Positions 26,496-36,024 of a DNA stretch of 64,000 nucleotides are shown here, piece after piece. This DNA comes from Pseudomonas sp. ADAK18 (GTDB lineage: Bacteria; Pseudomonadota; Gammaproteobacteria; Pseudomonadales; Pseudomonadaceae): assembly GCF_012935695.1 (NCBI RefSeq), contig NZ_CP052859.1, positions 1,901,001-1,965,000 of the forward strand. The letters run 5' to 3'. A program made the position numbers and the translations under genes. Positions within the stretch are counted from its first letter, which is position 1. The number at the start of each line of letters is the position of its first letter. The notes under the pieces are model-generated. The model was given only the letters and a program-made list of their open reading frames with translations. It searched no databases and was not told the DNA's origin.

Positions 26496-29096
26496 TTAGG
26501 CTTGAATCACCGGAATGTTGGCGTTTGCAGCGGCTTCACGGAACTCGGCGATCTGGTCAAAACTCAGGTAGCGATACACATCGCTGGCCATGGTGTTGAT
26601 TTCCTTCGCGTAGGCCATGTACTCCTCGACGGTCGGCAGGCGACCCAGGATGGACGCAACCGACGCCAGCTCGGCCGAAGCCAGGTAGACGTTCGCGCCA
26701 TCACCCAGACGGTTCGGGAAGTTACGGGTCGACGTCGAGACCACGGTGGAGTTCGGTTCAACGCGCGCCTGGTTACCCATGCACAGCGAGCAGCCCGGCA
26801 TTTCCATGCGCGCGCCAGCCTTGCCGTAGATGCCGTAGTAGCCTTCTTCGGTCAGTTGGTGAGCGTCCATCTTGGTCGGCGGCGACAGCCACAGACGGGT
26901 TGGCAGCTGACCCTTGACCTGTTCCAGCAGTTTACCGGCAGCACGGAAGTGACCGATGTTGGTCATGCACGAACCGATGAACACTTCGTCGATTTTCTCG
27001 CCTTGTACCGAAGACAGCAGACGGGCGTCGTCCGGATCGTTTGGCGCGCAGAGCACAGGCTCCTTGATGTCGGCCAGGTCGATCTCGATGATTTCGGCGT
27101 ATTCGGCGTCGGCATCGGCCACCATCAGCTCAGGGTTGGCAACCCAGGCTTCCATCGCTTGGGCGCGACGTTCCAGGGTGCGTGCATCGCCGTAGCCTTC
27201 GCCGATCATCCAGCGCAGCAGGGTGATGTTGGAGTTCAGGTACTCGGTGATCGACTCTTTCGACAGCTTGATGGTGCAACCGGCAGCCGAACGTTCAGCC
27301 GAGGCGTCGGACAGCTCGAAAGCCTGTTCGATGCTCAGGTTGTCCAGGCCTTCGATTTCCAGGATGCGGCCGGAGAAGGCGTTCTTCTTGCCTTTCTTCT
27401 CTACGGTCAGCAGGCCAGCCTGGATCGCGTAGTAAGGAATGGCATGAACCAGGTCACGCAGGGTGATGCCCGGTTGCATTTCGCCTTTGAAGCGCACCAG
27501 GATCGATTCCGGCATGTCCAGTGGCATAACGCCAGTGGCGGCGGCAAACGCTACCAGGCCGGAACCGGCCGGGAACGAGATGCCCATCGGGAAACGAGTG
27601 TGGGAGTCACCACCGGTACCAACGGTGTCCGGCAGCAGCATGCGGTTCAGCCAGCTGTGGATGATGCCGTCGCCCGGACGCAGCGATACGCCGCCACGGG
27701 TCATGATGAAGTCAGGCAGGGTGTGGTGGGTGGTCACGTCGATCGGCTTTGGATAGGCCGCGGTGTGGCAGAACGACTGCATTACCAGATCGGTGGAGAA
27801 GCCCAGGCACGCCAGGTCTTTGAGTTCATCACGGGTCATTGGACCGGTGGTGTCCTGGGAGCCGACGGTGGTCATTTTCGGTTCGCAGTAGGTGCCTGGA
27901 CGAACACCCGCCACGCCGCATGCCTTGCCGACCATTTTCTGCGCCAGGGTGTAGCCCTTGTCGCTTTCAGCCGGAGCTTCCGGCAGCTTGAACAGGGTCG
28001 AAGGCGGCAGACCCAGCTCAATGCGAGCCTTCTCGGTCAGGCCACGGCCGATGATCAGAGGGATACGGCCGCCAGCACGGACTTCGTCCAACAGCACCGG
28101 AGTCTTCATTTCGAAGGTGGTCAGGACTTCATCGCTGTTGTGCTTGGTGACTTTGCCAGCATGCGGGTACAGGTCGATCACGTCGCCCATGTTCATGTTG
28201 GTGACGTCGAATTCGATTGGCAGTGCGCCGGCATCTTCCATGGTGTTGTAGAAGATGGGAGCGATCTTGCTGCCGAAGCAGAAGCCGCCAGCACGCTTGT
28301 TCGGTACATAAGGAACGTCGTCGCCGAAGAACCACAGTACCGAGTTGGTAGCCGATTTACGCGACGAACCCGTACCGACCACGTCACCGACGTAGGCGAT
28401 CGGGAAGCCTTGACCGCGCATTTCTTCGATCTGTTTCATCGGACCGGTGACGCCTTGGACGTCAGGCACGATGCCTTCACGGGCCATTTTCAGCATGGCC
28501 AGGGCGTGCAGCGGGATGTCAGGACGTGACCAGGCATCCGGGGCAGGGGACAGGTCGTCGGTATTGGTTTCGCCGGTGACCTTGAACACGCGCAGGCTGA
28601 TCTTGTCGGCCAGGGTCGGGCGGTTCTTGAACCACTCGCCGTCAGCCCAGGACTGGATCACGTCTTTGGCATGCTGGTTGCCGTTCTTGGCTTTTTCCGC
28701 GACGTCGTGGAATGCATCAAACATCAACAGGGTGTGCTTGAGTTGCTTGGCTGCCACAGGTGCCAGGGTCGCGTCGTCCAGCAGATCGACCAGGGTCACG
28801 ATGTTGTAGCCGCCTTGCATGGTGCCAAGCAGTTCAACCGCGCGTTGTTTGTCGATCAGGGGGGAAGTGGCTTCGCCCTTGGCCAGGGCAGACAGGAAAC
28901 CGGCCTTGACGTAGGCAGCCTCGTCAACGCCTGGTGGAATGCGGTTGGTGATCAGGTCAACGAGGAAAGCTTCTTCGCCAGCCGGGGGATTTTTCAGCAG
29001 CTCGACCAGGCCTGCAGTTTGTTCGGCGTTAAGCGGCTGGGGAACGATACCCAGGGCTGCACGCTCTTCGATATGTTTGCGGTAGGCTTCAAGCAC
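26496..29096 (-). CDS. acnB: Aconitate hydratase B
   Basis: The 866-residue bifunctional aconitase B of the TCA cycle (citrate to isocitrate), which also acts as 2-methylisocitrate dehydratase in the 2-methylcitrate pathway. The length matches E. coli AcnB (865). The iron-sulfur ligands are seen in [13 protein letters not shown] and GCSLCMGNQ (about residues 769 and 772). I chose a GTG start, giving an N-terminus (M)[15 protein letters not shown] that matches AcnB; GAGGGTAA lies just upstream. An ATG nine codons upstream is less likely. A 41-base hairpin lies about 160 bases upstream in the probable 5' leader. Confidence 0.96.
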   Translation of the reverse strand: MLEAYRKHIEERAALGIVPQPLNAEQTAGLVELLKNPPAGEEAFLVDLITNRIPPGVDEAAYVKAGFLSALAKGEATSPLIDKQRAVELLGTMQGGYNIVTLVDLLDDATLAPVAAKQLKHTLLMFDAFHDVAEKAKNGNQHAKDVIQSWADGEWFKNRPTLADKISLRVFKVTGETNTDDLSPAPDAWSRPDIPLHALAMLKMAREGIVPDVQGVTGPMKQIEEMRGQGFPIAYVGDVVGTGSSRKSATNSVLWFFGDDVPYVPNKRAGGFCFGSKIAPIFYNTMEDAGALPIEFDVTNMNMGDVIDLYPHAGKVTKHNSDEVLTTFEMKTPVLLDEVRAGGRIPLIIGRGLTEKARIELGLPPSTLFKLPEAPAESDKGYTLAQKMVGKACGVAGVRPGTYCEPKMTTVGSQDTTGPMTRDELKDLACLGFSTDLVMQSFCHTAAYPKPIDVTTHHTLPDFIMTRGGVSLRPGDGIIHSWLNRMLLPDTVGTGGDSHTRFPMGISFPAGSGLVAFAAATGVMPLDMPESILVRFKGEMQPGITLRDLVHAIPYYAIQAGLLTVEKKGKKNAFSGRILEIEGLDNLSIEQAFELSDASAERSAAGCTIKLSKESITEYLNSNITLLRWMIGEGYGDARTLERRAQAMEAWVANPELMVADADAEYAEIIEIDLADIKEPVLCAPNDPDDARLLSSVQGEKIDEVFIGSCMTNIGHFRAAGKLLEQVKGQLPTRLWLSPPTKMDAHQLTEEGYYGIYGKAGARMEMPGCSLCMGNQARVEPNSTVVSTSTRNFPNRLGDGANVYLASAELASVASILGRLPTVEEYMAYAKEINTMASDVYRYLSFDQIAEFREAAANANIPVIQA

Positions 29097-29488
29097 AGTT
29101 ATTACCCTCATCAGTGGTCCCACGGGACGCTCATCCAGACATGCACGGCACGCATGCGCTCGAGGGCTTTTTGGGCCGTAGAGCCAGCGCTGCCGGCATT
29201 TCTCACAGAAGCTGCTTTCAAAGTTTTACGCCTGCAGAACGGAGCTGATGAGGGTTGGCGCTGGCTATTTATCGGGTAAATAACCGTCGCCAACACCGCT
29301 CTGAAGGAACGACTGTGCTCGTGACGCTTTGAAAACAGCTTCCAATGGATTATTGGCGCCTTACAAGGCCGGGTGATTCTACGGCAAAAAATTTCTAAAC
29401 GTAAGTTGCCGTGCCAAGTTTGCGGGGTGATGAACCTTAGACAAAGGGCTAATATGGGCAACTGTTTCTGATTGGCGCGTTGTTGCCC
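29097..29488. other. Intergenic region between acnB and the DUF1289 gene
   Basis: This 392-base gap should hold two divergent promoters. Apart from the strong hairpin at 29254-29294 I see no gene and no confident promoter. An AT-rich stretch at 29385-29400 (GGCAAAAAATTTCTAAAC) may mark promoter DNA. Confidence 0.45.
29254..29294 (-). promoter_or_regulatory. 41-base hairpin in the acnB leader region
   Basis: GTTGGCG pairs with CGCCAAC, then GG with CC, then TATTTA with TAAATA around a five-base loop (CCCGA on the minus strand); small symmetric mismatches separate the three stem parts. There is no T tract, so it is not an ordinary terminator. Confidence 0.55.
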
Positions 29489-29959
29489 ATGTCCAACCAA
29501 ACCATCAAGACCCCCTGCGTCGGCCTGTGCTCCACGGTCTACGGCGATCTCGTGTGCCGTGGCTGCAAGCGCTTCCACCATGAAGTGATCCAGTGGAATG
29601 GCTACAACGAGGAAGAAAAGCGCGCGGTATGGCTCAGGCTCGAGCAACTGTTGGTGCAAGTGATGGCCGGCAAACTGGAAGTGTTTGACCCGAAAATGCT
29701 GCGCTGGCAGCTGGAGCAGCGAAAAATCCGTTTTGTACCCCACCAGTCGGAATACTGCTGGGCCTACCAGTTGATCGCTCGTGGGGCACGGGTCATCACT
29801 AACCTGGAGGCCTACGGCATGGTGCTGATGCCGGAGTTTCGCGACTGGAGCCTGCCGGAGTTGCGGGATGCCATTGATCGGGAGTTCTTCATCCTCTCTG
29901 AAGCCCACTACCAGCGCTATATCGCGCCTGGCTTCCTTAAGGATGCGCTGGGTTACTGA
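29489..29959 (+). CDS. DUF1289 domain protein
   Basis: A 156-residue protein. The N-terminal part has the DUF1289 cysteine motif: TPCVGLCS, then LVCRGCKRFHHEVIQW (about residues 8-38), probably a small metal site. The remaining 110 residues are a helical extension with many Trp/Tyr residues that is specific to Pseudomonas-type members. The ATG at 29489 follows a TTG that could also start. Function is unknown. Family recognition from the CxxxC...CxxC spacing is good. Confidence 0.85.
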   Translation: MSNQTIKTPCVGLCSTVYGDLVCRGCKRFHHEVIQWNGYNEEEKRAVWLRLEQLLVQVMAGKLEVFDPKMLRWQLEQRKIRFVPHQSEYCWAYQLIARGARVITNLEAYGMVLMPEFRDWSLPELRDAIDREFFILSEAHYQRYIAPGFLKDALGY

Positions 29960-30017
29960 TCGGGCGCAGATCAAAATGTGAGTGCCTGCTATGGCAGCGG
30001 CTACAACGGCCGAATCC

Positions 30018-30120
30018 TGTAGCCGCTGTCGAGGCACGAGGCTGCGATGCGTGTCCGCAGGACCGCCCTCTGGGGCCGCTGCGCTGCCCATCGCAGCCTC
30101 ATTCTTCGGCAGCGGCTACA
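30018..30120. repeat. Inverted repeat family A, copy 2
   Basis: Ends TGTAGCCGCTGTCGAGGCAC and GGCAGCGGCTACA face each other, with GCTGCGATG..CATCGCAGC inside. An additional half copy GGCAGCGGCTACA lies just before it (29993-30005), so this site seems to have suffered a partial duplication. Confidence 0.88.
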
Positions 30121-30138
30121 GTTGCAGTGTTCGGCAGA

Positions 30139-31002
30139 TCAGGCGTTGGTGGCCAACTCCTCGAGGTGATCCATCAGTTCCTGGGGCTTGAGCACCAATA
30201 CATCACTTTCCAGCGCATCCAGCACCACTTCCGCAGTATTGCCGATCAATGCCCCCGAGAGCCCGGTGCGCGCCACAGTACCGATGATCGTTACCGCCGC
30301 TTGCCATTTATGCGCAGCATGGGGGATCAGCACATCCGCTGGGCCTTCTTCGATATGCAGGTGGGGGTCATCGATATCGAACTCGGCCTGGAACGCCTTG
30401 CACTGCTCGCGGTAGCGGGCTTCGATGGTTTCCTTGAGCTGAAACACCGGGTCGGCGGCCGAGAGCATCGGCGACGGGTGGGCGCTGATCACATGCAACT
30501 GGGCCTTGGCCAGACTGGCGATCTCGAAGCCATGGTCGACGATGGTGTTATGCAGCGCTTGGTGTTCACTGTCGGTGTTGCCCACGTCGATGGCCGCCAG
30601 GATGACGCCGCCGGCCCAGGGTGTGTCGGTCTTGACCAGCAACACCGGAGTCGGGCAGTAACGCATCAGCTTCCAGTCAGCCGGCGTCAGCAGGGCTTTT
30701 TTCAGCGGGCTGTCGGGGAAGTGCTGCTTGACCACCAAGCCACAGCCTTCAGCCTGCTGCACATCGATGATGGTTTCATGCAGGCTGTCATTCCAGGCCT
30801 GCTCGGTGGTGACGCTGTAGCCGTCTTCCTGCAGGCCGGACTTGAGCAGGCTCAACATCGCCGAGTGCTCATGCTTTTTGTCGCAGACCAGCAAGTGCAG
30901 GTGCGCGCCGGTCACGCCGGCGATCAGCTTGGCGCGTTTGAGGGCCAGGCTTTCCGAATGCTCGGGCTCGATAATCACCAGGATGCTGCGGATGGCTTGC
31001 AT
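30139..31002 (-). CDS. Universal stress protein (tandem UspA domains)
   Basis: A 287-residue protein with two UspA domains (about 1-145 and 150-285), like UspE-type proteins. The C-terminal domain carries a nucleotide-loop style motif (IGTVARTGLSGALIGNTAE). The start MQAIRSILVII is chosen over one 11 codons upstream. Upstream is a nearly perfect Anr/FNR box at the class II distance from a good -10 element, so low-oxygen induction is predicted, as known for usp genes of P. aeruginosa. Confidence 0.92.
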   Translation of the reverse strand: MQAIRSILVIIEPEHSESLALKRAKLIAGVTGAHLHLLVCDKKHEHSAMLSLLKSGLQEDGYSVTTEQAWNDSLHETIIDVQQAEGCGLVVKQHFPDSPLKKALLTPADWKLMRYCPTPVLLVKTDTPWAGGVILAAIDVGNTDSEHQALHNTIVDHGFEIASLAKAQLHVISAHPSPMLSAADPVFQLKETIEARYREQCKAFQAEFDIDDPHLHIEEGPADVLIPHAAHKWQAAVTIIGTVARTGLSGALIGNTAEVVLDALESDVLVLKPQELMDHLEELATNA

Positions 31003-31034
31003 GATCGGGATCTCCGGAAAAGGGGCCTGGAACA

Positions 31035-31077
31035 ACTATAGTTGCTACTCGCCAGACGTCATGTTGACGTGCATCAA
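31035..31077 (-). promoter_or_regulatory. Anr-dependent promoter of the usp gene
   Basis: TTGAT-GCAC-GTCAA on the minus strand (31064-31077) matches the Anr/FNR consensus TTGAT-N4-ATCAA at 9 of 10 positions. A -10 element TATAGT lies at 31035-31040. The box centre is about 42 bases upstream of the predicted start of transcription, the class II position. Confidence 0.7.
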
Positions 31078-31190
31078 GGCCTGTGGCTGGTGGTCTGCGG
31101 CGCGCTGGGTATAATCGGCGCCCTTCGCTGTGAACCTTTATCCGTGAGCCTCATGTTCTTGACCCTTGCTGTTGTGCCGGAAGTGACCCG

Positions 31191-31793
31191 ATGAACCTGC
31201 CGCAAATTCATGAATTCCTCGGCTGCCGTACGCCGGATGGCTGGGTCCAGGCCGCACTGGCGGATCAGGAAACCCTGCTGATCGACCACAAGAACTGCGA
31301 ATTCAAGGCCGCCAGTACTGCCTTGAGCCTGATCGCCAAGTATCACTCCCACGTTGACTTGATCAACCTGATGTCGCGTCTGGCCCGGGAAGAATTGGTG
31401 CACCACGAGCAAGTCATGCGGCTGATGAAAAAGCGCAAGATTGAGTTGCGCCAACTATCGGCCAGCCGGTACGCCTCCGGTTTGCGCAAAGTGGTGCGTA
31501 GCCATGAACCGGTCAAACTGGTGGATACCCTGGTGGTCGGCGCGTTTATCGAAGCCCGCAGTTGCGAGCGTTTCGAAGCGCTGGTGCCGCATTTGGACGA
31601 AGAACTTGGCAAGTTCTACTTCGGCCTGCTGAAAAGCGAGGCGCGGCATTTCCAGGGTTATTTGAAGCTGGCGTATCAATACGGCGACGCCAAAGACATT
31701 GCCCAGGTCATCGACCGTGTGCGAGCGGCCGAGCAGGAGTTGATCGAGTCACCGGACGTCGAGTTCCGTTTTCATAGCGGCGTGCCAGCCTGA
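31191..31793 (+). CDS. miaE: tRNA-(2-methylthio-N6-isopentenyladenosine) hydroxylase
   Basis: A 200-residue ferritin-like diiron monooxygenase that hydroxylates ms2i6A at position 37 of tRNAs reading UNN codons, using oxygen. Iron ligands are in EFKAASTALSLIAKYHSH and LAREELVHHEQV, then EARSCERFEAL and KSEARHFQGYL, giving the usual pairs of Glu and ExxH. Its 3' end overlaps the convergent MFS gene by 45 bases. Confidence 0.93.
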   Translation: MNLPQIHEFLGCRTPDGWVQAALADQETLLIDHKNCEFKAASTALSLIAKYHSHVDLINLMSRLAREELVHHEQVMRLMKKRKIELRQLSASRYASGLRKVVRSHEPVKLVDTLVVGAFIEARSCERFEALVPHLDEELGKFYFGLLKSEARHFQGYLKLAYQYGDAKDIAQVIDRVRAAEQELIESPDVEFRFHSGVPA

Positions 31794-32948
31794 CGCGACT
31801 CCAATCCCGATCAGTGCGGTGATCCCGGCCAACAACAGGATCACCGCCTGCGTGCCCAGCGGCGCCGCCAGCAGCGCAATCAATAAGCCCGCCAAGGGTT
31901 GGGACAGATTGTTGAGCAAGGTCAGCACCCCGACGGTTTTGCCAAAGTCCCGGGCCGGGATCACCCGTTGGCGAACGCTGCGTATGTATACGTTGAACAT
32001 CTTGTCGAAGCCGGTCACCAGCAAGAAGCCGAAGGCATAAGCCCACACGTTCGGGCTGATGGCGGTGATCAGTGCGCCCACCGCAATCATTGAATAAGAC
32101 AAGCCACCCAGGACTCTCAACGGCAGGGTAGAGCGTGCCAGGAAAAACAGAATGGCAATGGTCACTACTGCGCCGCCGGCTTGCAGTCCTGCATAGGTAT
32201 CCTTGCTCGCGGCGTATTGGCCAATGACCATGGCGGCCGAGGTGGCCAGGGTTACGCCGATGATCAGGTTGACGCCGACGGCCAGCACGATGATTTTTTT
32301 CAGCTCTGGCAGGTGGCGGATATGCCCGAAGGCGATGCGCAACGGCTGCAGCCAGATCCCCGGATGTTGTTCGAAGGTTTCCAGGTTGATGCGGGTGTTG
32401 CGTTGCCAAATGCGCATCGCAAAATCTGCCAGCAGAAACAGCCCGGCAACCCCCAGCACCACCCAATGCCAAGCCCAGACCTCCAGCATCAGTGCCGCCA
32501 CCAGTGGCCCCAGCACCAGGCCGCTCTGGTCGGCGATTTGTGAGTAGGACAGGGTCTTGGCATAACTGTATTGTTTGAAAATATTCGGCAGCAGCACTTC
32601 CCGGGCCATGATTCCCTGGGTGGTCAATACACCGCAGAGTGCTGAGAGGATGACAACCCAATAGATGCCGTCAAACAAGCCGTACAGCGCCACGGCCACG
32701 ACACAGGCCAGCGCTCGGTACACTTGGCTGATATGCAAGATGCGCACTGGCGGGTACTTGTCGCACAATGCCCCGCAGACCGGGAACGACAGATAGCGCG
32801 GCAGCGACTCGACAAAAAATGCCAGGCCCGCCCAGGACACGCTGTTGGTGGTTTGAAAGACGATTAACGGCACGATGAACAGTAGAATCTGGTCCGCCAG
32901 CCGGGACAGGAACAACGACACGAAGAACGCCAGATAGTCCTTGCGCAT
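31749..32948 (-). CDS. MFS transporter
   Basis: A 399-residue inner-membrane protein with 12 predicted helices. The loop between helices 2 and 3 (GALCDKYPPVRIL) is the MFS motif A region, and the N-terminal half resembles exporters such as EntS-type and macrolide-efflux carriers. Substrate is unknown. GGGAG precedes the ATG. The last 15 codons overlap the miaE gene on the opposite strand. Confidence 0.85.
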   Translation of the reverse strand: MRKDYLAFFVSLFLSRLADQILLFIVPLIVFQTTNSVSWAGLAFFVESLPRYLSFPVCGALCDKYPPVRILHISQVYRALACVVAVALYGLFDGIYWVVILSALCGVLTTQGIMAREVLLPNIFKQYSYAKTLSYSQIADQSGLVLGPLVAALMLEVWAWHWVVLGVAGLFLLADFAMRIWQRNTRINLETFEQHPGIWLQPLRIAFGHIRHLPELKKIIVLAVGVNLIIGVTLATSAAMVIGQYAASKDTYAGLQAGGAVVTIAILFFLARSTLPLRVLGGLSYSMIAVGALITAISPNVWAYAFGFLLVTGFDKMFNVYIRSVRQRVIPARDFGKTVGVLTLLNNLSQPLAGLLIALLAAPLGTQAVILLLAGITALIGIGVASGWHAAMKTELDVR

Positions 32949-33064
32949 AAAACTCCCTGTAGATTGCGGACGATGTCTCGTTAAATATTGCGGACTATTT
33001 GTTAAAAACTCTTAAAAGCATGAAGCTTCGTCGAAAACCGACGCTCAATGATGGCTACATGCTC

Positions 33065-33091
33065 TTAACGACCCGCGCAGCCACCTATAAT
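33065..33091 (+). promoter_or_regulatory. rstAB promoter
   Basis: A perfect TATAAT (33086-33091) with a weak -35 (TTAACG at 33065-33070). A partial match to the E. coli RstA box (TACAT...TTA) begins at 33056, directly over the -35, which would suit autoregulation. The gene starts 38 bases downstream of the -10. Confidence 0.5.
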
Positions 33092-33128
33092 ACGCACACT
33101 TCAATCCGCGTTCGCACACTGGGAATTT

Positions 33129-33836
33129 ATGGAAAACTTGGGTCTTGGCAAGGTCTTGCTCGTTGAGGACGATCAGAAGCTGGCAGGGCTGATCGCGCAT
33201 TTCCTTTCCCAGCATGGTTTCGAAGTGTTGGCAGTACACCGTGGTGATCTGGCGCTGGCCGCCTTTCTGGAGTTCAAGCCCAAGATTGTCGTGCTCGACC
33301 TGATGCTGCCCGGCCAGAGTGGCCTGCATGTGTGCCGCGAGATTCGCAATGTCTCCGATACGCCGATCGTGATCCTCACCGCCAAGGAAGATGACCTGGA
33401 CCATATCCTGGGCCTGGAGTCCGGGGCCGATGACTATGTGATCAAGCCAATCAAGCCTCCCGTGTTGCTGGCGCGCCTGCGCGCGTTGCAGCGGCGCCAG
33501 GTGCCTGAGCCGACGGTGCGCGGTTCCCTGGAGTTCGGCCGGCTGTCCATCGACCGCAGTTGCCGGGTGGTGAGCCTGGGGGACGAGAAGATCGACCTGA
33601 CCACCATGGAGTTCGAGCTGTTGTGGTTGCTGGCCAGCGCCGCCGGGAAAATCCTTTCCCGCGACGACATCCTCAACCGCATGCGCGGGATTGCCTTCGA
33701 CGGGCTCAACCGCAGTGTCGACGTGTATATCAGCAAGCTGCGCGGCAAACTCAATGACAACCCTCGGGAGCCGGTATGCATCAAGACCATCTGGGGCAAG
33801 GGTTACCTGTTCAATCCATTCGCCTGGGAGGTCTAA
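33129..33836 (+). CDS. rstA: OmpR-family response regulator RstA
   Basis: A 235-residue response regulator. Receiver domain: acidic pair Asp14/Asp15, phosphoacceptor Asp57 (VVLDLMLPG), Thr84 and Lys106 (YVIKPIKPP). The C-terminal OmpR-type winged helix is at about 135-232. The receiver resembles RstA in the GADDYVIKPIKPPVLLARLR region, and the partner kinase resembles RstB. It is one base away from rstB, so the two are co-transcribed. Signals and targets in Pseudomonas are not established from sequence; the adjacent mipA gene is a natural candidate. Confidence 0.88.
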   Translation: MENLGLGKVLLVEDDQKLAGLIAHFLSQHGFEVLAVHRGDLALAAFLEFKPKIVVLDLMLPGQSGLHVCREIRNVSDTPIVILTAKEDDLDHILGLESGADDYVIKPIKPPVLLARLRALQRRQVPEPTVRGSLEFGRLSIDRSCRVVSLGDEKIDLTTMEFELLWLLASAAGKILSRDDILNRMRGIAFDGLNRSVDVYISKLRGKLNDNPREPVCIKTIWGKGYLFNPFAWEV

Positions 33837-35114
33837 ATGTTACGGCTGTTTCTACGCCTGTATGTGATTCTGGCCCTGGGGCTGGCGGGGGCGATCTGGG
33901 CGGTGAACTTCACCTTCGACGAGCTGCTGCCTGAGGCTAACGAGACCTATAACCGCGAAGCAATGCGTGGGCCGATGTATAGCGTGGTGGAGCAACTGCG
34001 GGCGGTGCCTGACGCCGCGCGTGCTGATCGCCTGGCCGAACTGCAAACCCATTACGGGCTGCGCCTGGCGTTGATGCCGCGCGGTGCGGCGCAACTGACC
34101 GAACGTGAGCAGCAATTGTTGGCGGCCGGGCAGGTGGTGGTGCGTGGGGATTTCATGGAGTTCATTGCTGATATCGACGGTGGCCCACAGCTGCTTAATG
34201 TCAAGCTGCCGGAAGAACCCAAATGGCTGTACCTGTGGGCCTACGGCTTCCTGGGTGTGAGCCTGGCGCTGGTTCTGTATTTCTGGGTCCGTCCCCATTG
34301 GCGCGATCTGGAGCACATCCGTCTGGCGGCCCAGCGTTTTGGTGACAATGACTTGGGCTCACGGATCCTCTTGCCACGGCGCTCAACCGTGCGTGAATTG
34401 GCCGGGCACTTCAACCAGATGGCCGAGCGCATCGAAAGTCTGATCGCCAACCAGCGTGAATTGACCAACGCGGTTTCCCACGAACTGCGCACGCCCATTG
34501 CGCGTTTGTCGTTCGAGTTGGATCAGTTGAAACAACAGGCTGACCCACGGCAGAGCCGTGCACTGATCGCCGACATGTACGCGGACCTGGGCGAGCTGGA
34601 AGAAATGGTCTCGGAGCTGTTGACCTACGCCAGCCTTGAGCGTGGCGCCACGCAGGTCACCCGGGAAAATATCGAGGCCCACAGCTGGCTCGACAGCGTG
34701 ATTGGCAGTGTTGCGCTGGAAGCCGAAGCGGCGGGGGTGCAGTTGCTGTTGCGCACCTGTGAAGTCGATTACATCCGCATTGAGCCGCGCTTTATGGCAC
34801 GGGCGGTGATCAACCTGCTGCGCAACGCCATTCGTTATGCCGACCATCGCGTTGAGGTGTCGTTGGTGAAGTTTGGCGCGGGCTATGAAGTGCGGGTTAA
34901 CGATGATGGTCCTGGCGTGCCGCTGGATGGCCGATCGAAGATCTTCGAGCCCTTCCTGCGCCTGGATGCCAGCCGTGACCGTCGCACCGGTGGCTTTGGC
35001 CTCGGGTTGGCGCTAGTGAAGCGGGTTAGCCAGTGGCATGGCGGGCAGGTTGAAGTACTGGACTCGGAGTGGGGCGGTGCGTCGTTTCGGATGACATGGG
35101 CGTATGTCGAATAA
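33837..35114 (+). CDS. rstB: Sensor histidine kinase RstB
   Basis: A 425-residue inner-membrane kinase. Helices at about residues 5-25 and 132-150 flank a periplasmic sensor of about 105 residues. A HAMP domain follows (RPHWRDLEHIRLAAQRFGDN, about 152-205), then the H-box His215 (NAVSHELRTPIARL), N-box (INLLRNAIRYAD), and G-boxes (DDGPGVP, GGFGLGLALV). The segment FVRP/WRD and FEPFLRLDASRDRRTGGFG match RstB closely. It starts right after the rstA stop. Confidence 0.88.
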   Translation: MLRLFLRLYVILALGLAGAIWAVNFTFDELLPEANETYNREAMRGPMYSVVEQLRAVPDAARADRLAELQTHYGLRLALMPRGAAQLTEREQQLLAAGQVVVRGDFMEFIADIDGGPQLLNVKLPEEPKWLYLWAYGFLGVSLALVLYFWVRPHWRDLEHIRLAAQRFGDNDLGSRILLPRRSTVRELAGHFNQMAERIESLIANQRELTNAVSHELRTPIARLSFELDQLKQQADPRQSRALIADMYADLGELEEMVSELLTYASLERGATQVTRENIEAHSWLDSVIGSVALEAEAAGVQLLLRTCEVDYIRIEPRFMARAVINLLRNAIRYADHRVEVSLVKFGAGYEVRVNDDGPGVPLDGRSKIFEPFLRLDASRDRRTGGFGLGLALVKRVSQWHGGQVEVLDSEWGGASFRMTWAYVE

Positions 35115-35152
35115 GGTGTAGCCGATGCCTCGGGAGTGGGCGGTGTCGATCA

Positions 35153-35192
35153 CCTGTAGCCGCTGGCGCAGCCTGCGATCGGCTGCGCAGCA
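35153..35192. repeat. Hairpin with a family A end
   Basis: CTGTAGCCGCTG, the end sequence of family A, runs into a hairpin GGCGCAGCC-tgcgatc-GGCTGCGC. It lies between convergent rstB and mipA and may act as a bidirectional stop, or be a degenerate repeat copy. Confidence 0.5.
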
Positions 35193-35213
35193 GTCGCCAG
35201 GTCTTGAAACCAC

Positions 35214-36017
35214 TCAGAACGTGTAGTCAATCACCCCCATCACCGAAGTCTGCAAACGCCGCTCGACAATCGGGCTGTTGCCCGCCTCATTGGCCAGGTA
35301 TTGCACATCCAGCAGGGTCGAGAAGTTGGTGTGTTCGTTGATCGGCAAACTCCACACCAGTTTCATCCCGTTACTGATCATGCCCCCCTTGGCGTCATAA
35401 GCACGGAAGCGACTTTGGGCCGCTTGGCCGGTGGTCACGCCATACCAGGTCTGCATGTAGTTGCCATCGCCAAAACGGCTGCTGAGGCTGGCGTCCAGCG
35501 AGCCGTATTGGCCCTCATACAAGTTGGTGCCGACGGTCAACTCCAGGGAGGTGAAAGCCTTGCCGCTGTCTTTGTGATCGTCCTCTTTCAGGGCGTGCTC
35601 CAGGGTTGCGCCGAGGATCACCGAGCCTAAGGTGTAGCTGCCGCTGATGCCGACCTGGGCGCGGGTCTTGATCTCACCCATGCCTTTGAGTTTGTCGGAG
35701 CCTGCGTGGGTACTGCTCTTTTTGTCCTTGCGACTGGCACTGGTGCCGACATAGGCACTGAAGCTGGCGTTGTCGCCTTCATAGCCCCAGCCCAGACCTT
35801 TGTCGGTGCTGAGGAAAATCCCCCACGGGCTGATGATCTCGCCGCCCAGCAACGGGGCGGTCACCCGCTCGTCGCTGCCGCTGTAGCGCGGGAGGTTGGC
35901 CACACCGGCCTTCAGGCTGTATTGCCAGTCTTCGGCCAATACGCTGTTGGCGCTGGTGAGCAGGCACAGCGAGGTGAGCGACAGACAGAGGTTTGTTGAA
36001 CGCATGTTGGTTTTCAT
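35214..36017 (-). CDS. MipA/OmpV family outer-membrane protein
   Basis: A 267-residue protein with a signal peptide (ends NSVLA-ED) and a beta-barrel pattern in which aromatic/hydrophobic and polar residues alternate. It starts the mature part with WQYSLKAGVANLPRYSGSD and ends in TSVMGVIDYTF with a C-terminal Phe, as outer-membrane barrels do. MipA proteins have been linked to murein-hydrolase scaffolds and to antibiotic uptake. It is convergent with rstAB and only seven bases after the serine hydrolase-like gene, so those two form an operon. Confidence 0.88.
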   Translation of the reverse strand: MKTNMRSTNLCLSLTSLCLLTSANSVLAEDWQYSLKAGVANLPRYSGSDERVTAPLLGGEIISPWGIFLSTDKGLGWGYEGDNASFSAYVGTSASRKDKKSSTHAGSDKLKGMGEIKTRAQVGISGSYTLGSVILGATLEHALKEDDHKDSGKAFTSLELTVGTNLYEGQYGSLDASLSSRFGDGNYMQTWYGVTTGQAAQSRFRAYDAKGGMISNGMKLVWSLPINEHTNFSTLLDVQYLANEAGNSPIVERRLQTSVMGVIDYTF

Positions 36018-36024
36018 CCGTGGT

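Noticed and set aside
26289-28529. A 746-codon frame on the plus strand over acnB
   Set aside because: It lies antisense to a clear aconitase B gene and over its terminator and a REP pair; its translation has no domain.
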